Assembly: GCF_000935045.1 (NCBI RefSeq)
Contig: NZ_JYKS01000023.1
Location: forward strand, 186,001 to 250,000
From: Pseudomonas sp. 10-1B
Lineage (GTDB): Bacteria; Pseudomonadota; Gammaproteobacteria; Pseudomonadales; Pseudomonadaceae
Direction of reading: 5' to 3'
Length of the DNA: 64,000 bases
Each line of letters opens with the position of its first letter. The first letter of the stretch is position 1. Under the pieces are notes generated by a model. The model was given only the letters and a program-made list of their open reading frames with translations. It had not been told where the DNA came from and searched no databases. The translations under genes were made by a program, and so were the position numbers. Positions 8,861-20,469 of this stretch are shown here, piece by piece.

Positions 8861-9181
8861 ATGGCTAGCCTTCTTCCAGACTTCATCATCAGGAAACTCG
8901 CAGGACAGACATTCGACAACTTCGATCATTTCTCCCAGTCCTTCTGGCTGGCCATTGCCGAAGACCCGATCTGCTCCCGGCAATTCATTCCTGCGCAGCT
9001 CAACCGCCTCAAGAAAGGCTGGCCACCCCGCGCACCGTTCCATGACACCGCGAAGGGCCTGCGCTCGTATCAGCTCTGCTACCTGGACCCACCCGAATGG
9101 GGCGGGCTGATGTACGACGCTGAAAACCTGCGGATCATGAGCGCTCTGCAGTATGCGTTGTCATCGGAGGCACCATGGTGA
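8861..9181 (+). CDS. Colicin/pyocin DNase-like domain with all catalytic His lost
   Basis: A 106-residue protein that reads as only the cytotoxic domain of an E-group colicin or S-type pyocin DNase, with no receptor-binding or translocation domain. Against the colicin E9 DNase (recalled) it keeps LPDxIxxKL, the Phe-Asp-xx-Phe region, the DP turn, GG, YDxxN and R. The four metal/catalytic histidines corresponding to E9 His102, His103, His127 and His131 are Cys73, Tyr74, Tyr98 and Ser102. The ORF has no stop or frameshift. The ATG at 8861 has GAGGGA upstream and is preferred to a TTG at 8783. It overlaps the immunity gene by 7 nt. Nuclease activity is not expected; it may be a relic or a non-catalytic partner of the immunity protein. 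Confidence 0.75.
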   Translation: MASLLPDFIIRKLAGQTFDNFDHFSQSFWLAIAEDPICSRQFIPAQLNRLKKGWPPRAPFHDTAKGLRSYQLCYLDPPEWGGLMYDAENLRIMSALQYALSSEAPW

Positions 9182-9441
9182 TCAACCAAAAGCACAACCT
9201 TGCGGACTATTCATACAGTGAGTTCCGGACGATTGTTGAAGATTTGATTCAAGCGACAGGCCCCATGGCCTGGCAGGACCGATTGCTGGAACACTTCATC
9301 GAATTGGTGGCCCACCCCGATGGCTCGGACCTGATCTATTACTCCGGGGATGAACAGGATGGCAGTGCCGAACAGGTAATGACACGCATCGTGACGTGGA
9401 GAAAGTCGAAGGGGCTATCCCTGTTCAGGGATTCGCGATGA
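9175..9441 (+). CDS. Colicin E-type/pyocin S-type DNase immunity protein
   Basis: An 88-residue acidic four-helix protein of the Colicin_Pyocin immunity family, which binds and blocks HNH DNase bacteriocins. The family core HPDGSDLIYY is intact, with both Tyr of helix III that pack on the DNase (Tyr54/Tyr55 in Im9). The C-terminus IVTWRKSKGLSLFRDSR matches the family pattern of VKEWRAANGKxGF. Helix II, the specificity helix, is about residues 20-45 (TIVEDLIQATGPMAWQDRLLEHF). It is translationally coupled to the upstream dead nuclease domain (start inside its last codons). It could still protect the cell as an orphan immunity gene. Confidence 0.9.
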   Translation: MVINQKHNLADYSYSEFRTIVEDLIQATGPMAWQDRLLEHFIELVAHPDGSDLIYYSGDEQDGSAEQVMTRIVTWRKSKGLSLFRDSR

Positions 9442-9635
9442 ACGAATCAGAACCGTGAGCGAAATAGCTGATCAGGTGCTGAACCAGAAAGCTCATAGCT
9501 TCGGTATCAGCAGGCCCCACATCGAGCGACGTGATCAGTGCCTCGACAAGTGCTCTCGGCTTGTTTTCGGCAAACTGTAACGACATATAGAATTTTCAAG
9601 GCCGCTCCACAGAATGTGTGCCTGTAGTGACGGCC

Positions 9636-9852
9636 ACAAAAAAAACCGCCGATGCTAATACCAGTCAGTTAAGGTTTCTGCAGACTTTACTGGGGCTGCT
9701 CTGCAGCCCTTCGCGGGCACGCCCGCTCCCACAGGTTTGGCGCTGAGCTATGTAAATGCGCGGTCCCTGTGGGAGCGGGCGTGCCCGCGAAGGGCCGTAA
9801 AGCGGCCCCAAATTGCTTAGCTGACTGGCATTACCGCCGGAGCGGGGTTTTT
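9636..9852. terminator. Bidirectional terminator with REP pair in its loop
   Basis: Imperfect 18-nt inverted repeats (TAATACCAGTCAGTTAAG at 9656-9673 and CTTAGCTGACTGGCATTA at 9816-9833, 16 of 18 paired) enclose a REP pair. Outside each arm is a T-run in the exit direction: CCGCCGGAGCGGGGTTTTT at 9834-9852 for plus-strand transcripts from imm, and GGCGGTTTTTTTT (complement of 9639-9651) for minus-strand transcripts from cysNC. Confidence 0.65.
9692..9810. repeat. REP pair (GCGGG-type, extended arms)
   Basis: Inverted arms GGGGCTGCTCTGCAGCCCTT-CGCGGGCACGCCCG and its partner ending AAAGCGGCCCC. Embedded in the bidirectional terminator between imm and cysNC. Confidence 0.85.
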
Positions 9853-9866
9853 CTTGCAGCCAGCGC

Positions 9867-11768
9867 TTAGATCGCGCCACGCTGGCGCAGCACGTCCAGT
9901 ACCTGCTTCACGCCCTCGTCCACGCTGGTGGTCTGGGTATCGATCACCAGGTCGGCGTCCAGCGGCACATCGTACGGGAAGCTTTCGCCCGGGATGTTGT
10001 CGCCACCGGCAGCGTACAGGCCTTGTGGGTCACGCTCGCGGCAGGCCAGCGGCGAAGCCTGGACGTAGACGGTCACCAGGCGTTCCTTGCCGATCAGCGC
10101 CTTGGCCTGCTCGCGGCCTTCGGCATCCGGGGCCACGAACGCGGCCAGGGTCAGCAAGCCGGCTTCGTTGAACTGGCGCGCCACATGGGCGGCGCGGCGC
10201 CAGTTTTCGGTGCGGCCAGCGCGGTCCTGTTGCAGGCCCTTGTTCAGGTCGTGACGCAGGTTCTGGCCGTCGAGCACGTACACCGCACGGCCCATGTCGA
10301 ACAGCTTGCGCTCCACGGCATACGCCAGGGTGCTCTTGCCAGCGCCAGACAGGCCGCTGAACAACACGGTGGCCGGCTGCTGGCCGAAGCGCAGGGCACG
10401 CTCTTCGGTGGACACATGCGCCTGCTTGCCATGGTGGCCCATGCTGCCGTGCGGCAGGACTGGCGGGGCGATGATCATGCCGGCGCCGACGGTGCCATTG
10501 GTCAGGCGGTCGATGACGATGAACGCGCCGGTGGTGCGGTTGCTGTCGTAGCCATCCAGGGCGATCGAGGCATCCAGGGCGACCTTGACGCGGCCGATCT
10601 CGTTCAGTTGCAGCGCGCTGGCAGCGCCCTGCTCCAGGGTGTTCACATCGACCTTGTGGATGATGCTGGCGATCGAGCCCGGCACGTAGCTGGTGGCGCG
10701 CTTGATGTCGTATTTCTTGCCCGGCAGCATCGGCTCTTCGGCCATCCACACCAGCATGGCGTCGAACTGGTCGGTCACCGGCGGCACATTGTCGGCGTGC
10801 ACCAGCAGGTCGCCACGGGAGATGTCGATCTCGTCTTCCATGGTCAGGGTCACGGCCTGGCCGGGGCCGGCGTTTTCCAGCTCACCTTCGTAGGTGACGA
10901 TGGACTTGACCCGGCTGCTCTTGCCCGACGGCAGCACAACGATTTCGTCGCCCTTGTGCACCACGCCGCTGGCGATGGTGCCGGCGAAGCCGCGGAAATT
11001 CAGGTTCGGGCGGTTGACGTACTGCACCGGGAAACGCAGGTCGGTGAAGTTGCGGTCGGCCGAGACTTCGACGGTTTCGAGGATTTCCATCAGCGTCGGG
11101 CCGGCATACCACGGCGAACGCTCGCTGTGGTTGACCACGTTGTCACCCTTGAGCGCCGACATCGGCACAAAGTGCAGGCTGCTCGGGGTCAGGTTGATGG
11201 CTTCGGCGAACTGCAGGTAATCGGCCTTGATCGACTCGAAGACCCCTTGGTCGAAGCCCTTGAGGTCCATCTTGTTGACCGCGACCACGATGTGCTTGAT
11301 GCCCAGCAAGGAAGCAATGTAGCTGTGGCGGCGGGTCTGGGTCTGCACGCCATAACGCGCGTCGACCAGGATGATCGCCAGGTCGCAGGTAGAGGCGCCG
11401 GTGGCCATGTTGCGGGTGTACTGCTCGTGGCCCGGGGTGTCGGCGATGATGAACTTGCGCTTGGCGGTGGAGAAGTAGCGGTAGGCGACATCGATGGTGA
11501 TGCCCTGCTCGCGCTCGGCCTGCAGGCCGTCGACCAGCAGCGCCAGGTCGACTTCTTCACCGGTGGTGCCGACTTTCTTCGAATCACGGGTGATGGCCTC
11601 GAGGTGGTCCTCGTAGATCATCTTCGAGTCGTGCAGCAGGCGCCCGATCAGGGTGCTCTTGCCGTCGTCAACGTTGCCGCAGGTCAGGAAACGCAGCAGT
11701 TCCTTGCGCTCGTGCTGGGCCAGGTAGGCGAGGATGTCCTCGCTGATCAGATCAGATTGGTGCGACAT
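9867..11768 (-). CDS. cysNC: Sulfate adenylyltransferase subunit 1 / APS kinase fusion (CysNC)
   Basis: A 633-residue bifunctional enzyme of sulfate activation. The N-terminal part (about 1-440) is the CysN GTPase, with Walker A GNVDDGKS at residues 31-38, DTPGHEQY and NKMD. The C-terminal part (about 450-633) is APS kinase with Walker A GLSGAGKS and the segment [15 protein letters not shown]. CysN drives ATP sulfurylase (CysD) by GTP hydrolysis; CysC phosphorylates APS to PAPS. The fusion is normal for pseudomonads. It lies 15 nt after cysD in the same operon. Confidence 0.96.
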   Translation of the reverse strand: MSHQSDLISEDILAYLAQHERKELLRFLTCGNVDDGKSTLIGRLLHDSKMIYEDHLEAITRDSKKVGTTGEEVDLALLVDGLQAEREQGITIDVAYRYFSTAKRKFIIADTPGHEQYTRNMATGASTCDLAIILVDARYGVQTQTRRHSYIASLLGIKHIVVAVNKMDLKGFDQGVFESIKADYLQFAEAINLTPSSLHFVPMSALKGDNVVNHSERSPWYAGPTLMEILETVEVSADRNFTDLRFPVQYVNRPNLNFRGFAGTIASGVVHKGDEIVVLPSGKSSRVKSIVTYEGELENAGPGQAVTLTMEDEIDISRGDLLVHADNVPPVTDQFDAMLVWMAEEPMLPGKKYDIKRATSYVPGSIASIIHKVDVNTLEQGAASALQLNEIGRVKVALDASIALDGYDSNRTTGAFIVIDRLTNGTVGAGMIIAPPVLPHGSMGHHGKQAHVSTEERALRFGQQPATVLFSGLSGAGKSTLAYAVERKLFDMGRAVYVLDGQNLRHDLNKGLQQDRAGRTENWRRAAHVARQFNEAGLLTLAAFVAPDAEGREQAKALIGKERLVTVYVQASPLACRERDPQGLYAAGGDNIPGESFPYDVPLDADLVIDTQTTSVDEGVKQVLDVLRQRGAI

Positions 11769-11783
11769 GGAGTAACCCTGAAA

Positions 11784-12701
11784 TTAGAAGTAGCCTTGGC
11801 GTTTCTTGTCTTCCATGGAACCGGCGCCATCGTGGTCGATGACACGGCCCTGGCGTTCGGACGTACGGGTCAGGAGCATTTCCTGAATGATGTCCGTCAG
11901 GGTCTCGGCTTCCGACTCGACAGCGCCCGTCAGCGGGTAGCAGCCGAGGGTACGGAAACGCACCTTCTTCTTGACGATGCGCGCTTTCTCTTCATCGGTG
12001 AGATGTTCGAGGATGCGCTCGTCGTCGATCATGATCAGGGTGCCGTTCTTCTCGATGACCTCACGCTCGGCGGCGAAGTACAGCGGCACGATCGGGATGC
12101 CTTCGAGGTAGATGTACTGCCAGATGTCCAGCTCGGTCCAGTTCGACAGCGGGAAGACGCGGATCGACTCGCCCTTGTTGACCTTGCCGTTGTATACGTT
12201 CCACAGCTCGGGGCGCTGGTTCTTCGGGTCCCAACGGTGCTTGCTGTCCCGGAACGAGTACACGCGTTCCTTGGCCCGCGACTTCTCTTCGTCGCGTCGC
12301 GCGCCACCGAAGGCGGCGTCGAAACCATGCTTGTCCAGCGCCTGTTTCAGGCCCTGGGTCTTCATGATGTCGGTGTGCTTGGAGCTGCCATGGGTGAACG
12401 GGTTGATGCCCTGCGCCACACCCTCGGGGTTGACGTGGGTGATCAGCTCCAGGCCCATTTCCTCGACCATCTTGTCGCGGAAGCTGTACATCTCCTGGAA
12501 TTTCCACTGGGTGTCGACGTGCATCACCGGGAACGGCAGCTTGCCCGGGAAAAAGGCCTTGCGCGCCAGGTGCAGCATTACGGCGGAATCCTTGCCGATC
12601 GAGTAAAGCATCACCGGGTTGTCGAACTCGGCGGCCACCTCGCGGATGATGTGGATGCTTTCCGCCTCCAGCTGTTTCAAGTGCGTCAGTTTGTCGACCA
12701 T
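11784..12701 (-). CDS. cysD: Sulfate adenylyltransferase subunit 2 (CysD)
   Basis: A 305-residue PP-loop ATP sulfurylase catalytic subunit that forms APS from ATP and sulfate. The PP-loop motif is [13 protein letters not shown] near residues 53-65, and [15 protein letters not shown] and the C-terminal RQGRVIDHD are typical of CysD. First gene of the cysD-cysNC operon. The upstream 130 bp should hold the CysB-controlled promoter, but no box was placed with confidence. Confidence 0.96.
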   Translation of the reverse strand: MVDKLTHLKQLEAESIHIIREVAAEFDNPVMLYSIGKDSAVMLHLARKAFFPGKLPFPVMHVDTQWKFQEMYSFRDKMVEEMGLELITHVNPEGVAQGINPFTHGSSKHTDIMKTQGLKQALDKHGFDAAFGGARRDEEKSRAKERVYSFRDSKHRWDPKNQRPELWNVYNGKVNKGESIRVFPLSNWTELDIWQYIYLEGIPIVPLYFAAEREVIEKNGTLIMIDDERILEHLTDEEKARIVKKKVRFRTLGCYPLTGAVESEAETLTDIIQEMLLTRTSERQGRVIDHDGAGSMEDKKRQGYF

Positions 12702-12841
12702 GGCTACTCACGAAAAACGATCTTATGGACGGCCTGCGGGCCGTGTTCGAGCGAGGCACTTTATCACAGCGGCTGCTTCTATTTAGGAGGCCGGCTAGAT
12801 CGAAAAAGTCTAACGATATGACTGGGGGTTTGGCTGGTATT

Positions 12842-12950
12842 GGGGCCGCTTTGCGGCCCAATCGCCGGCAAGCCAGCTCCCACCTCGACCGCATGGGCTT
12901 CATGTCATGTGCAGCACCTGTGGGAGCTGGCTTGCCGGCGATGAGGCCAG
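12842..12950. repeat. REP pair (GCTGG-type)
   Basis: Inverted arms ATCGCCGGCAAGCCAGCTCC and GGAGCTGGCTTGCCGGCGAT, preceded by a GGCCGCTTTGCGGCC hairpin. Second REP class of the window. Between cysD and the nif3-like gene. Confidence 0.9.
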
Positions 12951-12955
12951 TAAGG

Positions 12956-13714
12956 TCAGATCGGATTCGGGCAATCGATGAACAGGTGCTCCACGGCAAA
13001 CCGCCGCGCCAGGTAATCACCCAGCGCCTGCACCCCATAGCGCTCGGTGGCATGGTGCCCGGCGGCAATGAAGCTGACGCCATTCTCGCGTGCGCTGTGA
13101 TAGGTCTGCTCCGACGCCTCACCGGTAAGGTACAGGTCCACCCCGGCCGCGATCGCCGTGTCGATGTAGCCCTGCCCGCCCCCGGTGCACCAACCGACCC
13201 GGCGGATCATCTGCTCGCCCTCGACCAGCAGCGGCTCACGCCCCAGTACTTCCTGCACCCGCCGGGCAAAATCGCGGGCGGTCATCGGCTCGGCCAGCGA
13301 ACCGACCAGCCCGACCACCTTGGGGTTCTCCGGGTCCAGCGGCCCTTCGACGGTGATGTCCAGTTGCCGCGCCAGCTGCACGTTGTTACCTACCTCGGGA
13401 TGCACGTCCAGCGGCAGGTGGAATGCCAGCAGGCTGATATCGTTGTTCAGCAAGGTCTTCAGGCGGCGCTGGCGAATGCCGGTGATGCATGGGTTCTCGC
13501 CCTTCCAGAAGTAGCCATGGTGCACCAGCACCAGGTCGGCTTCGGCTTCGACCGCCGCATCCAGCAATGCCTGGCTGGCAGTAACGCCACTGACGATGCG
13601 GCTGACCTGCGGCCGGCCTTCGACCTGCAGGCCATTGGGGCAATAATCCTGGATCTTCGCGCTGCCCAGGTAACGCTCGGCTTCCTCGACCAGGGTGTTG
13701 AGAGCGACGGCCAT
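12956..13714 (-). CDS. Nif3-like dinuclear metal-centre protein (YbgI family)
   Basis: A 252-residue NIF3/YbgI protein, a conserved hexameric family with a di-metal site; some members act as GTP cyclohydrolase I type 2 or in metal homeostasis. Metal-ligand motifs are VLVHHGYFW near residues 62-70 (HHG), an acidic/His pair in LLAFHLPLDVH (H-x-x-x-D), and the C-terminal AAGHHATERYG (HxxxE). The ATG at 13714 (MAVALNTLVEEAERYLG) has GGAG 7 nt upstream and is preferred over a start 45 nt further out. It is divergent from algW, about 170 nt away. Confidence 0.9.
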   Translation of the reverse strand: MAVALNTLVEEAERYLGSAKIQDYCPNGLQVEGRPQVSRIVSGVTASQALLDAAVEAEADLVLVHHGYFWKGENPCITGIRQRRLKTLLNNDISLLAFHLPLDVHPEVGNNVQLARQLDITVEGPLDPENPKVVGLVGSLAEPMTARDFARRVQEVLGREPLLVEGEQMIRRVGWCTGGGQGYIDTAIAAGVDLYLTGEASEQTYHSARENGVSFIAAGHHATERYGVQALGDYLARRFAVEHLFIDCPNPI

Positions 13715-13881
13715 GAAAATCTCCTCGAAATCTGCATTTTTCTCGGGCACAACGCGCATGCAACGCCCGTATAATGCCGGCCATTATGGGCCGTCGCCGG
13801 CACTGGGGGAACCGGTGTATGATCGCGCGCGTTCATGCCCCACCGCGCGGCCGCTGGCCCCGCTCTTTCCAGGATTCGTTC

Positions 13882-15042
<1,161 letters not shown>

Positions 15043-15070
15043 ACCTGAGGCCTGGAGCCGTTCCGCAATC

Positions 15071-15188
15071 CTGTGGGAGCGGCCTTGCGTCGCGATGGGG
15101 CGCGTAGCGGCCCCAGGATTTCAGCTTCGCAGCATTTATCCCCGGGGCCGCCTTGCGGCCCTATCGCGACACAAGGCCGCTCCCACAG
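15071..15188. repeat. REP-like pair, third class (GCGGCCTTG core)
   Basis: Inverted arms TGTGGGAGCGGCCTTGCGTC and its complement GCGACACAAGGCCGCTCCCACA, enclosing GGGCGCGTAGCGGCCCC and GGGGCCGCCTTGCGGCCC segments. Differs in core from the other REPs here. Lies between the convergent genes algW and aapP. Confidence 0.85.
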
Positions 15189-15215
15189 TGGACCGCGTCA
15201 GCAGCCCTTTTTACA

Positions 15216-15980
15216 TCAATGCAGGATCTGGCTGAGGAACAACTTGGTCCGGTCGCTACGCGGCCGGTCGAAGAAGTCATCCGGCGCCGCCTGCTCCACG
15301 ATCTCGCCTTTATCCATGAAGATCACCCGGTTCGCCACGGTGCGGGCAAAGCCCATCTCGTGGGTCACGCAGAGCATGGTCATGCCATCCTCGGCCAGGC
15401 CGACCATGGTATCGAGCACTTCCTTGACCATCTCTGGGTCCAGCGCCGAGGTCGGTTCGTCGAACAGCATGATCTTCGGTTTCATGCACAACGCGCGGGC
15501 AATCGCCACTCGCTGCTGCTGGCCGCCAGACAACTGCCCCGGGTACTTGTGCGCCTGCTCCGGAATACGCACCCGCTCCAGGTAGTGCATGGCAATTTCC
15601 TCGGCCTTGCGCCGTGGCATCTTGCGCACCCACATCGGCGCCAGGGTGCAGTTCTCCAGGATGCTCAGGTGCGGGAACAGGTTGAAGTGCTGGAACACCA
15701 TGCCCACCTCGCGGCGGATGGCCTCGATCTGCTTGAGGTCGTTGGTCAGCTCGACGCCATCGACCACGATGCGCCCTTGCTGGTGCTCTTCCAGGCGGTT
15801 GAGGCAACGGATGGTGGTGGACTTGCCCGAGCCCGACGGCCCGCACAGCACGATGCGCTCGCCCTGGCGCACGTTCAGGTTGATGTCCTTGAGCACATGG
15901 AACTGGCCGTACCACTTGTTCACACCCTGCATCTGGATGATGCCTTCAGGGCCGGCAGGCTGCTTGATCGCTTCACTCAT
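15216..15980 (-). CDS. aapP: General amino-acid ABC transporter ATP-binding protein AapP
   Basis: A 254-residue ATPase of a polar amino-acid importer. Walker A is GPSGSGKST (about residues 52-60), the signature is [15 protein letters not shown], Walker B is [13 protein letters not shown] (MLFDEP here) and the switch His is in VTHEMGFA. Last gene of aapJQMP, 10 nt after aapM. It powers uptake of a broad range of L-amino acids. Confidence 0.95.
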   Translation of the reverse strand: MSEAIKQPAGPEGIIQMQGVNKWYGQFHVLKDINLNVRQGERIVLCGPSGSGKSTTIRCLNRLEEHQQGRIVVDGVELTNDLKQIEAIRREVGMVFQHFNLFPHLSILENCTLAPMWVRKMPRRKAEEIAMHYLERVRIPEQAHKYPGQLSGGQQQRVAIARALCMKPKIMLFDEPTSALDPEMVKEVLDTMVGLAEDGMTMLCVTHEMGFARTVANRVIFMDKGEIVEQAAPDDFFDRPRSDRTKLFLSQILH

Positions 15981-15990
15981 TTCGAAACTC

Positions 15991-17088
15991 CTAACGCTTG
16001 TGGCCAGTGTCCAGCTTGCGCTCCAGGTGCATGGAGTAGCGGGACATACCGAAACAGAAAATCCAGAACACCAGGGCGGCGAACACGTAGCCCTCGGTGG
16101 CCATGCCCAGCCAGGCCGGGTCGGCGGCGGCTTGCTTGACGCTGTTCAGCAGGTCGAACAGGCCGATGATGATCACCAGGCTGGTATCCTTGAACAGGGC
16201 AATGAAGGTGTTGACGATGCCGGGGATCACCAGCTTGAGCGCCTGCGGCAGGATCACCAGGCCCATCGAGCGCCAGTAGCCCAGGCCCATGGCCGCAGCG
16301 GCTTCATACTGGCCCTTGGGGATGGCCTGCAAGCCGCCACGCACTACTTCGGCGATGTACGCCGACTGGAACAGGATCACGCCGATCATCGCCCGCAGCA
16401 GCTTGTCGAAGCTCATGCCTTCGGGCAGGAACAACGGCAGCATCACCGACGACATGAACAGCACGGTGATCAGCGGCACGCCGCGCCAGAACTCGATGAA
16501 GGTGACGCACACCACCTTCACCGCCGGCATCCGCGAACGCCGCCCCAGGGCCAGCAGGATGCCCAGCGGCAAGGCGCCGACAATACCCACAGTGGCGATC
16601 ACCAGGGTCAGCATCAGCCCGCCCCATTGGCTGGTCGGTACGCTTTCCAGGCCCAGGTAGCCACCGTGCAGCAGGGTGTAGGCCAGTACCGGGTACAGCA
16701 CCAGGAAGCCCAGACCGTAGAAGGCCTTGCGCGGGAAACGCTTGATGAACAATGGCGCGGCGCCGAGCACGGCAAGCCACACGGTCAGGTCGACGCGCCA
16801 GCGCAGCTCGGCCGGGTAATAGCCGTACATGAACTGGCCGAAGCGCTGCTGCACGAACACCCAGCAGGCGCCCTCCTTGGTGCAGTCGGCGCGGGTGGTG
16901 CCGACCCAGTTGGCATCGAGCAACGCCCACTGCAGCAGCGGTGGCACGATCAGCCATACCAGGTAGATGGCGAACAGGGTCAGCAGCGTGTTGAGCCAGT
17001 TGGAGAACAGATTGGCACGCATCCATGCGAGCACGCCGACGGTTTTCACCGGTGGCGGCATGTCGGGTTTGAAAACATGGGCATTCAC
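15991..17088 (-). CDS. aapM: General amino-acid ABC transporter permease AapM
   Basis: A 365-residue inner-membrane permease of the HisMQ family, with an unusually long N-terminal part holding extra transmembrane segments and a periplasmic loop with three Cys ([10 protein letters not shown]). The EAA loop, which contacts AapP, is [21 protein letters not shown] near residue 270. Typical of the Aap/Bzt group. Partners with AapQ. Confidence 0.93.
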   Translation of the reverse strand: MNAHVFKPDMPPPVKTVGVLAWMRANLFSNWLNTLLTLFAIYLVWLIVPPLLQWALLDANWVGTTRADCTKEGACWVFVQQRFGQFMYGYYPAELRWRVDLTVWLAVLGAAPLFIKRFPRKAFYGLGFLVLYPVLAYTLLHGGYLGLESVPTSQWGGLMLTLVIATVGIVGALPLGILLALGRRSRMPAVKVVCVTFIEFWRGVPLITVLFMSSVMLPLFLPEGMSFDKLLRAMIGVILFQSAYIAEVVRGGLQAIPKGQYEAAAAMGLGYWRSMGLVILPQALKLVIPGIVNTFIALFKDTSLVIIIGLFDLLNSVKQAAADPAWLGMATEGYVFAALVFWIFCFGMSRYSMHLERKLDTGHKR

Positions 17089-17098
17089 GGGCGTATCC

Positions 17099-18277
17099 TC
17101 ACCGCTCGATCAGCGCAATGCGCTTGTTGTACCAGTTCATCAGCAGCGAAATGCTGATGCTGATGGCGAGATAGACACTCATGGTGATCGCGATCACCTC
17201 GATGGCCTGGCCGGTCTGGTTGAGCACCGTACCGGCGAACAGCGAGACCATCTCCGGGTAGCCGATACCGGCCGCCAGCGACGAGTTCTTCGCCAGGTTC
17301 AGGTACTGGCTGGTCAGCGGTGGAATGATCACCCGCAGTGCCTGGGGGATGATCACCTTGCGCAGGGTCGGGCCCTCACGCAGGCCCAGCGAGCGCGCGG
17401 CCTCGGTCTGGCCATGGCTGACCGAACGGATACCGGAACGCACGATCTCGGCGATAAAGGCGGCCGTATAGATAGTCAGCGCCAGAGTCAGCGCCAGCAA
17501 CTCGGGGATCAGTACCCAGCCACCGACGAAGTTGAAGCCCTTGAGCTGCGGCACCTCCCAAGTCACCGGGTTGCCGAACAACAGCACGCTCAGACCGGGG
17601 ATGGCGATGAATAGCGCCAGCCCTGCCCAGAACTTGTGGAACGGCACGCCGGTCTCGTCGAAGCGCTTGTTGGCATACCGCACCATCGCCACGATGGCCA
17701 GCAGTGCCAAGGCCAGGGCAATCACGAACGGCCAGAAACCGTCGGCCATGGACGCGCCGGGCATGTTCAGGCCGCGGTTGCTGATGAAGAACATGTCGTC
17801 GATGTTGATGCTGCCCCGCGGTCCCGGCAGGGTCAGGAACACGGCAAAGTACCAGAACAGGATCTGCAGCAATGGCGGGATATTGCGGAAAGTTTCCACA
17901 TACACGGTCGCCAGCTTGTTGATCATCCAGTTCGGCGATAACCGCGCCACCCCGATGATGAAGCCGAGGATGGTCGCCAGAATGACGCCAATGAAGGTCA
18001 CCAGCAGGGTATTGAGCAGGCCGATGACGAACACCCGCGCATAGCTGTCGGATTCCACGTAGGGGATCAGGTGCTGGGCGATGCCGAAGCCGGCACTGCG
18101 GTCGAGGAAGTCGAAGCCCGAGGTGATACCCCGGTGTTGCAGGTTGGTTTGCGTGTTGTGGAACAGGTACCAGCCCAGACCGACCACGAAGGCTATCGTG
18201 AGAATCTGGAACAGCCACGCGCGCACACGTGGATCGCTCAGGGATAACCCCTTTTGTGCGCCGATTCGATTTTGCAT
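17099..18277 (-). CDS. aapQ: General amino-acid ABC transporter permease AapQ
   Basis: A 392-residue HisMQ-family permease, second half of the heterodimeric channel. The EAA loop is TEAARSLGLREGPTLRKVIIPQ near residue 310. Several hydrophobic helices are visible (VVGLGWYLF, VTFIGVILATILGFIIGVA, FVIALALALLAIVAMV). It is separated from aapJ by 67 nt containing a strong hairpin, and from aapM by 10 nt. Confidence 0.93.
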   Translation of the reverse strand: MQNRIGAQKGLSLSDPRVRAWLFQILTIAFVVGLGWYLFHNTQTNLQHRGITSGFDFLDRSAGFGIAQHLIPYVESDSYARVFVIGLLNTLLVTFIGVILATILGFIIGVARLSPNWMINKLATVYVETFRNIPPLLQILFWYFAVFLTLPGPRGSINIDDMFFISNRGLNMPGASMADGFWPFVIALALALLAIVAMVRYANKRFDETGVPFHKFWAGLALFIAIPGLSVLLFGNPVTWEVPQLKGFNFVGGWVLIPELLALTLALTIYTAAFIAEIVRSGIRSVSHGQTEAARSLGLREGPTLRKVIIPQALRVIIPPLTSQYLNLAKNSSLAAGIGYPEMVSLFAGTVLNQTGQAIEVIAITMSVYLAISISISLLMNWYNKRIALIER

Positions 18278-18308
18278 GAAATGCCCCGGAAAGTAGGGTT
18301 CCGAACAG

Positions 18309-18335
18309 CCTGCGGCGGCGGGATGCCGCCGCAGG
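18309..18335 (-). other. Stem-loop between aapJ and aapQ
   Basis: A perfect 11-bp stem CCTGCGGCGGC / GCCGCCGCAGG with a 5-nt loop and no T-run. Its position after the binding-protein gene fits an mRNA-stabilising or partial-termination structure that raises aapJ over the permease genes, as in other ABC importer operons. Confidence 0.7.
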
Positions 18336-18344
18336 GTGCAGCCA

Positions 18345-19373
18345 TCAGCGCACAGGTGGCGCGTACTGGATGCCGCCGTTGTTCCACAGGGCGTTCATGC
18401 CACGGTCGATCTTCAGGTCGGTGCTCTGGCCCAGATTCTTCTCGAACACTTCGCCGTAGTTGCCGACTTGCTTGACGATCTGCACTACCCAGTCCTTGGG
18501 CAGCTTGAGGTCCTTGCCATACTCGCCATCGGCGCCCAGCAGACGGGCAACGTCCGGGTTCTTGGTGGCCTTGGCCTCGGCCTCGACGTTCTTCGAGGTG
18601 ATGCCCGCCTCTTCGGCGTTGAGCATGGCGAACAGGGTCCACTTGACGATGCTGAACCATTCTTCGTCGCCTTTACGCACCACCGGGCCCAGCGGCTCCT
18701 TGGAGATGGTTTCCGGCAGGACCACGTACTCGGTCGGCGCGGCCAGCTTGGAACGCTGGGCGAACAGCTGCGACTTGTCCGAAGTCAGTACGTCGCAACG
18801 GCCCGACTCCAGCGACTTGGCGCTCTCATCGGAGGTGTCGAAGGTAATCGGGGTGTACTTCAGGCCATTGGCGCGGAAGAAGTCCGACACGTTCAGCTCG
18901 GTGGTGGTGCCGGCCTGGATGCAGATGGTGGCGCCATCGAGTTCCTTGGCACTGGAAACACCCAGCTTCTTGTTGACCAGGAAACCGACACCGTCGTAGT
19001 AGGTGACACCGGCGAACACCAGGCCCATGCCGGCATCGCGCGAGCTGGTCCAGGTAGTGTTGCGCGACAGCACGTCGACTTCACCCGATTGCAGGGCGGT
19101 GAAGCGTTCCTTGGCGTTGAGCTGGCTGAACTTGACCTTGGTCGCGTCGCCGAACACGGCGGCGGCCACAGCGCGGCAGACATCGGCATCGATACCGACG
19201 ATCTTGCCCTGCGCATCAGGTACCGAGAAGCCTGGAAGACCGTCGCTCACGCCACACTGGACGAAGCCCTTCTTCTTTACCGCATCGAGGGTAGCGCCGG
19301 CCTGGGCGTTGCTCACGGCGCCCAGCGCGGCGGCAGCGGTCAGGACTGCCAGGGTGGTTTTCAACATCTTCAT
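18345..19373 (-). CDS. aapJ: General amino-acid ABC transporter substrate-binding protein AapJ
   Basis: A 342-residue periplasmic binding protein. The N-terminal signal peptide (MKMLKTTLAVLTAAAALGAV, cleavage near SNAQA-GA) is followed by the family-3 extracellular solute-binding fold: GVSDGLPGFSVPDAQGKIVGIDADVCRAVAAAVFGD near residues 40-75 and the ligand loop in VDVLSRNTTWTSSRDA. First gene of aapJQMP, with GGAGG before the ATG. Captures amino acids such as glutamate, glutamine and aspartate in relatives; the exact spectrum is not readable. Confidence 0.95.
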   Translation of the reverse strand: MKMLKTTLAVLTAAAALGAVSNAQAGATLDAVKKKGFVQCGVSDGLPGFSVPDAQGKIVGIDADVCRAVAAAVFGDATKVKFSQLNAKERFTALQSGEVDVLSRNTTWTSSRDAGMGLVFAGVTYYDGVGFLVNKKLGVSSAKELDGATICIQAGTTTELNVSDFFRANGLKYTPITFDTSDESAKSLESGRCDVLTSDKSQLFAQRSKLAAPTEYVVLPETISKEPLGPVVRKGDEEWFSIVKWTLFAMLNAEEAGITSKNVEAEAKATKNPDVARLLGADGEYGKDLKLPKDWVVQIVKQVGNYGEVFEKNLGQSTDLKIDRGMNALWNNGGIQYAPPVR

Positions 19374-20362
<989 letters not shown>

Positions 20363-20469
20363 GCCGTAGCCGCTTGTACCTGTAGTTGTGAGGCTATTCC
20401 ACTACGCCGCGCCCGAATCTTGCATTACACTGCCCGGCGTACATTCCTTAACCAGTTGATGAGACGATC

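Larger units (their letters stand above)
9442..9866. other. Intergenic region between imm and cysNC
   Basis: 425 bp between convergent genes. From 9442 to about 9635 no convincing gene is seen. From 9636 to 9852 the region is a bidirectional terminator-like structure with a REP pair in its centre. Poly-A (9639-9647) and poly-T (9848-9852) tracts mark the two ends. Confidence 0.6.

Noticed and set aside
9425..9586. 53-codon minus-strand reading (MSLQFAENKPRALVEALI start) antisense to the end of the immunity gene
   Set aside because: No Shine-Dalgarno, no recognised family and it overlaps the immunity gene; a real small protein cannot be excluded but is not supported.
9692..9810. Possible CRISPR array from repeated inverted motifs
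   Set aside because: There is one inverted pair rather than regularly spaced direct repeats, and no cas gene is present.
13774..13881. 36-residue N-terminal extension of AlgW
   Set aside because: Family comparison and the AGGA spacing support the ATG at 13882.
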